A stretch of DNA of 10,931 nt from Erythrobacter sp. (lineage in GTDB: Bacteria > Pseudomonadota > Alphaproteobacteria > Sphingomonadales > Sphingomonadaceae). The stretch is from assembly GCA_030731635.1 (NCBI GenBank), contig JANQTR010000220.1, positions 1 to 10,931 on the forward strand, given 5' to 3'. The translations under genes and the position numbers were made by a program. This document shows positions 5,765-10,931 of the stretch, piece after piece (positions within the stretch are counted from its first letter, which is position 1; every line of letters begins with the position of its first letter). The notes beneath the pieces were generated by a model. The model saw only the letters and a list, made by a program, of their open reading frames with translations, was not told the origin of the DNA and ran no database searches.

Positions 5765-7585
5765 TTACTGATTGTTCTGTCGCCCAAGAAAACGCGGAAT
5801 GCTGAGCGCGGGGCCATCATCGCCGCCGTCGTCATCATCCTCATCTCGCGCTGTGCTGCGCGACAGGTTGGCCATGCGTTCGAACAGCGTGCTACCAGCA
5901 TTCGGGCCGCCATCGCCTCCGTCGCTGCCTTCACCGCCAAGCAGTCCGCGCCGGCGATTGCCGCCCATCCGGGCTTCGACGGGGCGATTTTCCGCCGCCA
6001 GACGGTCCGCCCCGGCCAGCAGATCATCCTGCAACGGATCTCCATCGGCCTCAGGCTCATCTGGAGCGTCTGTGTAGGCCGTGTATTCCGGCCCCAGATC
6101 GAGCGCGTCGCCGCCCTCATCCGCACCTTCAAACGCGCCCTTATCCTCGCTGTCTGCCGCCGCCCCTGCTGCCGGAGCGGTGTAGCCCAAGCCGTCATCG
6201 TCGGCGCTGCGCAGCCCGGCGAGCGGGTCGACGATGCCATCAACATCATCGTCATATTCGTTACCGTAATTGTCTCCCGCCTGCATCCCGCTGAGATCGA
6301 ACGGCTTGGCGGCTGGCGGCCCTTCCTCAACCTCGTCCGCCAGATCGAGCGTTTCGTCGGCATAGCTAACCGAGGCGCTTGGTTCGGGTGCATCCGCTTC
6401 GGGCCCGTCAGCCTCGGACGGTGTCATGTCTGGGGCGGTGAGTTCGAACGCCGGAATAATTGGCGCGGCGAACGCGGCAGGCGCCGTCGTAGCAGTCTCT
6501 TCATCCTCGGGCGGAAGCTCTGTCATTCCGCTGCCTTCGGACAAATCGAGCACCGGGCGTTTGGGCGCGCGCGATTGCCCAAGCGAGACCGATTGCGACC
6601 GGTCGACCGCGCCAGAAGCGCTCTGCTCGATCCCGGTAGCGACCACCGACACCCGGATCTTGCCTTTGAGATCAGGGTTAAAGGCGCTGCCCCAGATGAT
6701 GTTGGCGTCTTCATCCACCAGTTCGCGGATGTGGTTGGCGGCTTCGTCGACTTCGAGCAGTCGCATGTCCTCGCCGCCGATGATCGAGATGATCACCCCC
6801 TTGGCGCCGGCCATGCTGACCCCGTCAAGCAGCGGGTTGGCAATCGCCTGTTCTGCTGCTTCGAGCGCGCGATTTTCACCCTCACCCTCGCCTGTGCCCA
6901 TCATCGCCTTGCCCATTTCACTCATCACGGAGCGCACATCGGCAAAATCGAGGTTGATCAGGCCCGGCATCACCATCAGATCGGTTATCGAGCGGACACC
7001 CTGCTGCAACACTTCATCGGCGAGCTGGAACGCTTCCTTGAAGGTGGTTTCCGCCTTGGCGACCAGAAACAGGTTCTGGTTGGGGATCACGATCAGGGTA
7101 TCGACCTGCGACTGCAGTTCGGCAATCCCGGCTTCGGCGGCGCGCATCCGGCGGGTGCCCTCGAACAGGAACGGCTTGGTCACCACGCCCACCGTCAACA
7201 CGCCCATGCGGCGCGCAGCTTCGGCAATCACGGGTGCAGCACCGGTGCCGGTGCCGCCGCCCATGCCGGCTGCAATAAAGCACATGTTCACGCCTTCGAG
7301 GGCGCGCTCCACCTCAGCCACGGTTTCTTCCGCCGCAGCCTTGCCCACTTCGGGCCGGGCGCCTGCACCAAGCCCGCCGGTGATATCCGGGCCCAACTGG
7401 ATGCGACGTTCGGCAGGCGAGCTGCTGAGCGCCTGCGCGTCGGTGTTGGCGACGATGAATTCAACGCCTTCGATTTCGGCTGCGATCATGTTGGCGATGG
7501 CGTTACCGCCTGCGCCGCCAATCCCGATCACAGTAATGCGCGGACGCAGATCGTCGGTCGCTGCGGGTCCGATATTGATGCTCAT
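5765..7585 (-). CDS. ftsZ: Cell division protein FtsZ
   Basis: FtsZ is the tubulin-like GTPase that polymerises into the division ring. The 606-residue product has an N-terminal GTP-binding domain with VIGIGGAGGNA (19-29) and the tubulin signature GGGTGTG (109-115). The synergy loop NLDFADV (211-217) carries the catalytic aspartates 213 and 216. The conserved core ends near residue 320. About 270 residues of low-complexity, strongly acidic linker follow (322-590), with a helix-like LFERMANL near 567-574. The C-terminal peptide IPRFLGRQ (596-603) is the usual docking site for FtsA and other partners. E. coli FtsZ has 383 residues and Caulobacter FtsZ 508, so this linker is very long. The ATG at 7585 is fixed by GGAGG 8 nt upstream; an in-frame GTG at 7678 would add 31 non-conserved residues. 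It follows ftsA by 179 nt that contain a DnaA box and a predicted promoter. Confidence 0.98.
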   Translation of the reverse strand: MSINIGPAATDDLRPRITVIGIGGAGGNAIANMIAAEIEGVEFIVANTDAQALSSSPAERRIQLGPDITGGLGAGARPEVGKAAAEETVAEVERALEGVNMCFIAAGMGGGTGTGAAPVIAEAARRMGVLTVGVVTKPFLFEGTRRMRAAEAGIAELQSQVDTLIVIPNQNLFLVAKAETTFKEAFQLADEVLQQGVRSITDLMVMPGLINLDFADVRSVMSEMGKAMMGTGEGEGENRALEAAEQAIANPLLDGVSMAGAKGVIISIIGGEDMRLLEVDEAANHIRELVDEDANIIWGSAFNPDLKGKIRVSVVATGIEQSASGAVDRSQSVSLGQSRAPKRPVLDLSEGSGMTELPPEDEETATTAPAAFAAPIIPAFELTAPDMTPSEADGPEADAPEPSASVSYADETLDLADEVEEGPPAAKPFDLSGMQAGDNYGNEYDDDVDGIVDPLAGLRSADDDGLGYTAPAAGAAADSEDKGAFEGADEGGDALDLGPEYTAYTDAPDEPEADGDPLQDDLLAGADRLAAENRPVEARMGGNRRRGLLGGEGSDGGDGGPNAGSTLFERMANLSRSTARDEDDDDGGDDGPALSIPRFLGRQNNQ

Positions 7586-7593
7586 CAGCTTGT

Positions 7594-7598
7594 CCTCC
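7594..7598 (-). promoter_or_regulatory. Ribosome binding site of ftsZ
   Basis: GGAGG on the minus strand stands 8 nt before the ATG at 7585, an almost ideal Shine-Dalgarno. It decides the start against the upstream in-frame GTG at 7678. Confidence 0.85.
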
Positions 7599-7609
7599 AG
7601 GCGCAGGTG

Positions 7610-7630
7610 GCCAGAATTTTGCCAGAATTT
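7610..7630. repeat. Direct repeat with 11-bp period upstream of ftsZ
   Basis: GCCAGAATTT occurs at 7610-7619 and again at 7621-7630, one helical turn apart, in the ftsZ leader just upstream of the ribosome binding site. It could be a paired protein-binding site in DNA or RNA, or a small duplication. Confidence 0.6.
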
Positions 7631-7680
7631 CGATACAACGACCCGCTTTATTGCCTCTTTGACATAATCGGGTTGCACAT

Positions 7681-7709
7681 TTTATAGCGGCAAAGCCCTT
7701 ATCCACAGT
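7681..7709 (-). promoter_or_regulatory. Predicted ftsZ promoter
   Basis: TATAAA (7681-7686) matches the -10 consensus at five of six bases. At the matching -35 position (7704-7709) the sequence is ACTGTG, which is not a sigma-70 -35 element. Instead, a DnaA box overlaps that position, as expected of an activator-dependent promoter. Transcription would start near 7674 and give a leader of about 90 nt. Other ftsZ promoters, including ones within ftsA, cannot be excluded. Confidence 0.45.
7699..7707 (+). promoter_or_regulatory. Perfect DnaA box upstream of ftsZ
   Basis: TTATCCACA is an exact match to the strong DnaA-binding 9-mer. It lies in the 179-nt ftsA-ftsZ gap, 114 nt before the ftsZ start codon, and overlaps the expected -35 position of the predicted promoter. 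In Caulobacter, DnaA is known to act on the ftsZ promoter, which makes a regulatory role plausible here. Binding itself is not shown by sequence. Confidence 0.7.
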
Positions 7710-7764
7710 GCTCGGTTAACATAGTTCCATCAGGATTTCCTTAGGCGGCCTTGCTTTAACCGCT

Positions 7765-9099
7765 TCAGAAATATTCTTTGACCGCGCGCACCAGCCGCAT
7801 GGCTAGCGCCATGACCCCGCCATCTTGCACAAACCCGTGATAGACCGCCCCGCGCCCGGCGCCCACTGCGCGGATATCGATCGGGTCTTCGGCGGCGTAC
7901 AGGCACAGCCCCGCCAGCGTCGCAAAACCGGGGGCATGATGGGCTTCGGGCATTCCGGTCAGCTGCGGCGGACGGCCCAGACGCACAGGCATCCCCAGTG
8001 CGCCCTGCACAAAATCGGCCATCCCGGCCAATTCCGCCCCGCCACCGGTTAGCACCACCTGACCTGCGCGCGTGCCGGAAAACCCCATTTCCTTCAGCGA
8101 TTTGCCAATCTCTCCAGTCAGGATTGCTAGATGCTGTGTGACAACGCTGACCAGTTCGGCGCGGACGATGCGGTTCTTGTCATCCGCCCCGCGCGCCAGC
8201 GGGGCTGCGGGCACACCTTGATCCTGGCCATCGCTGCCTTCGCCCGGCCCGTTGACAGGGATCAGCTCGCGGTGATCAGCCGGGCTAGCCACCGCCGACC
8301 CGGCGACGCATTTCAGCCGCTCCGCCTGCGAACGGCGGATGCCGAAGCTGCTGGCGATGGCATCGGTAATATCCGCCGACCCCATCGGAACAGCGCGCAG
8401 CCCCAACAGCATCCCGCCAGCAAACACCGCCACATTGGTAACGTCTGCGCCAATTTCGACCAGCGCGACGCCCAATTCGCGTTCTTCGATGCTGAGGCAG
8501 GCGTGCCCGGCTGCGAGCGGGGCGGCAACCACGCCTTCGACTTCAAGGTGTGCATTCTGCACCGCTTCGGTCAGATTGCGCACCGGCGCGCCATCAGCCA
8601 GCATCACGTGAACATCCACCCCCAGCCGTTCGGCATGCAGCCCGCGCGGATTGGCAACGCCGTGCGCGCCATCAAGCGTGTAATGCGCTGGCTGCGCGTG
8701 CAGTACGGTGCGCCCATCGGGCTGGATCATTTCGCGCGCGTGGATCAGCAGTTGTTCAACATCCTCATCCTCGATCCGTCGGCCGCCGATCTCGATATCG
8801 ACCGAGGCGACATGGCTGGCCAGCCCTGCCCCGGCGCAGGCGATCCATACGCTGCGGACATTGCTGTTGGCGCTTTTTTCGGCGCGTTCCACCGCATCAC
8901 GGATCGCGAAGGTGGCCGCCTGCATGTCGGTGACATAACCGCGCTTGATCCCGGCGCTGGCGCGGTGGCCCGAACCCAGCACCTGCAATTCGCCGCTTTC
9001 GGTTTCGCCCATGATCATCGCCGAAATGCGAAAGCTGCCGACATTGACGGCGGCAAAGGTGCGGGCGAGACGGCGGGAAGGCGCGGCGCGGCTGGCCAT
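7765..9099 (-). CDS. ftsA: Cell division protein FtsA
   Basis: FtsA is the actin-like protein that anchors FtsZ filaments to the inner membrane and recruits later divisome proteins. The 444-residue product shows the phosphate-1 region AAVNVGSFRISAMI (16-29), an SHS2-like 1C region about 85-170, the phosphate-2 region VEIGADVTNVAVF (214-226) and a well-kept adenosine motif VVLTGGGAELAGM (348-360). A Gly/Asp-rich insert lies at about 284-309. The C-terminal VMALAMRLVRAVKEYF (429-444) is an amphipathic membrane-targeting helix. The phosphate motifs deviate from the usual D-x-G pattern: Asn19 and Glu215 stand where an acidic residue and Asp are typical. The ATG at 9099 overlaps the ftsQ stop by one base (TAATG), with GGAGGG 8 nt upstream. 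A longer reading to 9336 overlaps ftsQ and is a shadow. Co-translation with ftsQ is likely. Confidence 0.97.
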   Translation of the reverse strand: MASRAAPSRRLARTFAAVNVGSFRISAMIMGETESGELQVLGSGHRASAGIKRGYVTDMQAATFAIRDAVERAEKSANSNVRSVWIACAGAGLASHVASVDIEIGGRRIEDEDVEQLLIHAREMIQPDGRTVLHAQPAHYTLDGAHGVANPRGLHAERLGVDVHVMLADGAPVRNLTEAVQNAHLEVEGVVAAPLAAGHACLSIEERELGVALVEIGADVTNVAVFAGGMLLGLRAVPMGSADITDAIASSFGIRRSQAERLKCVAGSAVASPADHRELIPVNGPGEGSDGQDQGVPAAPLARGADDKNRIVRAELVSVVTQHLAILTGEIGKSLKEMGFSGTRAGQVVLTGGGAELAGMADFVQGALGMPVRLGRPPQLTGMPEAHHAPGFATLAGLCLYAAEDPIDIRAVGAGRGAVYHGFVQDGGVMALAMRLVRAVKEYF

Positions 9100-10019
9100 T
9101 AATCCATCCCTCCGGCAGCAGCGCCAGCGGCTTCGCGCACACCTTCGGGCAGGCGCATGTACAGCCGCGGCGGCGTGCGCATGTCGAATGCCAGAACCTT
9201 GCCGCCCAGCAGCCGGTTCTGCCCATCCAGCCGCGCAAATTTGACCAGCGCGCGCGCCGAGGCGTCCGCACCTTCGGGCAAGGCGAGCAATTGTCCGGTG
9301 CGGAAAGTAAGGTTCCAGCGGCGGTTGCCGACCCATTCGGCGGCTTCGACTTGCGGCGCCAGTGCGGGGGCTGCGGCGAGCAATTTTTCAAGCCCCTTGG
9401 CCTGCTGTCCGGCCCCCGGTCCGGCAAGCCGCAGCATCCCCTTTGCGTTGGTGGCGCTGACCGGTTCCAGTTCCTTGCCGCTGGCATCGATCAGCATCAG
9501 CCGGTCAGGTTTTTCCAGAACGGCATGGGGCTTGCGCTCAACGATATCGATTGCGAGCGTGTGGGGCAGCTGGATCGAAACGCGGGCATCCTTGACCCAG
9601 GGGAGATCTTCCGTGATCCGGGTGCGCACTTCTTGCAGGTCAACCAGCGGCATCGGACGGCCGAGTTCATCGGAGATCAAGGCATAAACCTCGCCTTCGT
9701 CCATCCGGTTGGCACCCGTCACGCGGAAACCCTTGACCTCAAAACCGGCGTCAGCCGCCATCCGCGCGACCTGCGCGTGCGCCAGCGCGGGCACGCCTGC
9801 AAGACTGGCGATGATGAACGCAATCCCCACCGCGCCGCCGATGATCATGGCCAGCCAGATGCGGCTCCACTGTTCTTCGGTAAAGGGCAGCACGCCCATC
9901 ACCGTATCAATGATCCCGCTCGCCTGCCCGCGTGCGCGGCGGACAGTGACGGCGCGGCTTTGTGCCTTGGCAGCACGGCGCACCCCGGTGGTGCCATTAC
10001 GCCGGATCTGTTGCGCCAT
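9099..10019 (-). CDS. ftsQ: Cell division protein FtsQ
   Basis: FtsQ is a bitopic inner-membrane divisome protein that links early cytoplasmic components to the periplasmic septal synthase complex through FtsB and FtsL. The 306-residue product has an Arg-rich cytoplasmic tail (1-50), typical of alphaproteobacterial FtsQ, and one transmembrane helix (about 54-75). A POTRA domain follows (about 93-162; FRVTGANRMDEGEVYALI and LPWVKDARVSIQLPHTLAIDIVERKP are its typical first and last parts), then a beta domain (163-290) and a short Ala/Gly-rich tail. The ATG at 10019 comes one base after the ddl stop, and its ribosome site GGAGGG (10024-10029) lies inside the last ddl codons. ftsA follows with a 1-nt overlap, so ddl, ftsQ and ftsA are almost surely one operon. 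Confidence 0.96.
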   Translation of the reverse strand: MAQQIRRNGTTGVRRAAKAQSRAVTVRRARGQASGIIDTVMGVLPFTEEQWSRIWLAMIIGGAVGIAFIIASLAGVPALAHAQVARMAADAGFEVKGFRVTGANRMDEGEVYALISDELGRPMPLVDLQEVRTRITEDLPWVKDARVSIQLPHTLAIDIVERKPHAVLEKPDRLMLIDASGKELEPVSATNAKGMLRLAGPGAGQQAKGLEKLLAAAPALAPQVEAAEWVGNRRWNLTFRTGQLLALPEGADASARALVKFARLDGQNRLLGGKVLAFDMRTPPRLYMRLPEGVREAAGAAAGGMD

Positions 10020-10020
10020 C

Positions 10021-10931
10021 TTACCCTCCCACCTTCGCGAGTTTCAGCGCGTGCACCCGCAACGCTTCTGCGACGAGCAGTTCGACCAGATCGGCATAGG
10101 GAATGCCGCAGCCTGCCGCCTGTTCGGGCACGAGACTGAGCGGCGTCATCCCCGGCTGAGTGTTGGTTTCCAGCACGAACAACCCGGCTTCGCCCACTTC
10201 CTCATCCCATCGGAAATCCGTGCGGCTGGTGCCGTGGCAGCCCAGAACCTGATGGGCGCGCACGGCATAGTGCTCGCATAGCGCGGTGATTTCGGACGGG
10301 AGTTGCGCAGGGAAGATGTGCTGTGTTTGCCCGGCGGTGTATTTGTGTTCGTAATCGTAAAACCCGTTGTCGATCACCAATTCGGTGACACCCAGCGCGC
10401 GCGGGCCATCGGGGCCATCGATCACGGCAGCGGTCAGTTCGCGTCCCTTGATGAAAGGTTCGGCGAGCAGTTCGGCGAATTCCTGCCATGGGCCTTGCGC
10501 CTCACGGCTGATCGGATTGCCGACATTGCTGCCTTCGGTGACGATGGCGACGCCGACCGACGACCCCTCGTTCACCGGCTTCAGGATATAGGGGCGCGGC
10601 AGCGGGTCGCGTTCGAACAGCTCCTCACGCGTGACGATCCGCCCGCCGGGCATGGGGATGCCGTGAGGGACGAGCGCCTGCTTGGTCAGCTGCTTATCAA
10701 TTGCGATCACTGACGTGGCGAGGCCCGAGTGGGTGTAGGCCAGCCCCATCAGATCGAGCATCCCCTGCACCGTGCCATCTTCGCCGGGAACGCCGTGGAG
10801 CGCGTTAAAGACGACATCGGGCTTGGCTTCGGCAAGCCTGAGGGCGACGTCGCGGCCCATGTCGATCCGGGTGACACGGTGGCCCTTGCTCTCCAGCGCA
10901 TCGGCCACGCCCGTGCCGCTCGACAGCGAAA
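10021..10931 (-). CDS. ddl: D-alanine--D-alanine ligase (5' end outside the window)
   Basis: Ddl joins two D-alanines using ATP to make the dipeptide added to the peptidoglycan precursor by MurF, in the cytoplasm. The window contains 302 codons; the reading frame stays open to the edge and begins with S-L-S-S-G, the segment that follows the first glycine-rich loop in this family. Roughly the first 15-25 residues are therefore missing, and an internal GTG at 10908 is not the start. ATP-grasp motifs are visible: LHGVPGEDGTVQG, the K-P-V-N-E-G-S-S-V-G loop, GRELT, RTDFRWDE and the metal/substrate segment ETNTQPGMTPLSLVPEQA. All key segments appear intact. The gene ends one base before ftsQ. It could be called ddlB because of its dcw location. 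Confidence 0.96.
   Translation of the reverse strand, partial: SLSSGTGVADALESKGHRVTRIDMGRDVALRLAEAKPDVVFNALHGVPGEDGTVQGMLDLMGLAYTHSGLATSVIAIDKQLTKQALVPHGIPMPGGRIVTREELFERDPLPRPYILKPVNEGSSVGVAIVTEGSNVGNPISREAQGPWQEFAELLAEPFIKGRELTAAVIDGPDGPRALGVTELVIDNGFYDYEHKYTAGQTQHIFPAQLPSEITALCEHYAVRAHQVLGCHGTSRTDFRWDEEVGEAGLFVLETNTQPGMTPLSLVPEQAAGCGIPYADLVELLVAEALRVHALKLAKVGG

Noticed and set aside
7586..7678. 31-residue N-terminal extension of FtsZ from a GTG at 7678
   Set aside because: It reads through the predicted leader and Shine-Dalgarno, and family N-termini match the ATG at 7585.
5711..7687. A 658-codon open reading on the plus strand covering the whole of ftsZ, and a second of 413 codons at 6426-7667
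   Set aside because: FtsZ on the other strand is certain. The plus-strand translations are His/Arg/Ser-rich with no domain and no signal, and long antisense readings are common opposite GC-rich coding DNA with strong third-base bias.
7711..7759. TTAA elements upstream of ftsZ as CtrA sites
   Set aside because: The TTAA motifs at 7716-7719 and 7756-7759 are not at the 7-nt spacing of a full CtrA site, and no GANTC methylation site was seen in the gap.
9100..9336. N-terminal extension of FtsA to 9336
   Set aside because: It overlaps ftsQ in another frame, is Arg/Ala/Cys-rich and unlike FtsA; the ATG at 9099 has a good ribosome site and couples to the ftsQ stop.

Overview
The window is an ordinary-looking stretch of high-GC chromosome from an alphaproteobacterium, most likely Sphingomonadales and probably Erythrobacteraceae. 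This is inferred from the ddl-ftsQ-ftsA-ftsZ order, from an FtsZ ending in an IPRFL-type tail after a long acidic linker, from a SPOR/TPR gene directly after ftsZ, and from recollection of homologues; no search was run. Every confident gene is on the minus strand, so the biological order runs from high to low coordinates.

Layout in the direction of transcription: (1) 10931-9097 holds the end of a dcw (division and cell wall) cluster: a window-truncated ddl, then ftsQ and ftsA, coupled by a 1-nt gap and a 1-nt overlap. (2) 7586-7764 is a 179-nt regulatory gap with a perfect DnaA box and a TATAAA -10 element; it precedes ftsZ, which has a strong Shine-Dalgarno and an unusually long acidic linker. 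(3) 5651-4035 encodes an exported TPR protein with a proline/valine/alanine-rich linker and a C-terminal SPOR domain. (4) 3860-2430 holds a YbjN-family protein and proC (last step of proline synthesis). (5) 2292-1546 is a seven-helix BI-1/YccA-family membrane protein with its own predicted promoter and a clear intrinsic terminator. (6) 1353-430 is an unrecognised lipoprotein with 14 consecutive prolines just after the lipidated cysteine. (7) 306-231 is tRNA-Ala(CGC). Positions 1-230 hold no gene I can support.

The division genes fit one pathway: Ddl makes D-Ala-D-Ala for the peptidoglycan precursor, FtsQ is the bitopic divisome connector, FtsA tethers FtsZ to the membrane, FtsZ forms the ring, and the SPOR protein may bind septal glycan. 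No mobile element, CRISPR array or foreign-looking block is visible, and I see no convincing undescribed multigene system. The points most worth checking are the DnaA box at the -35 position of the ftsZ promoter, the altered nucleotide-binding motifs of FtsA, the 606-residue FtsZ, and the promoter and leader of the BI-1 gene.
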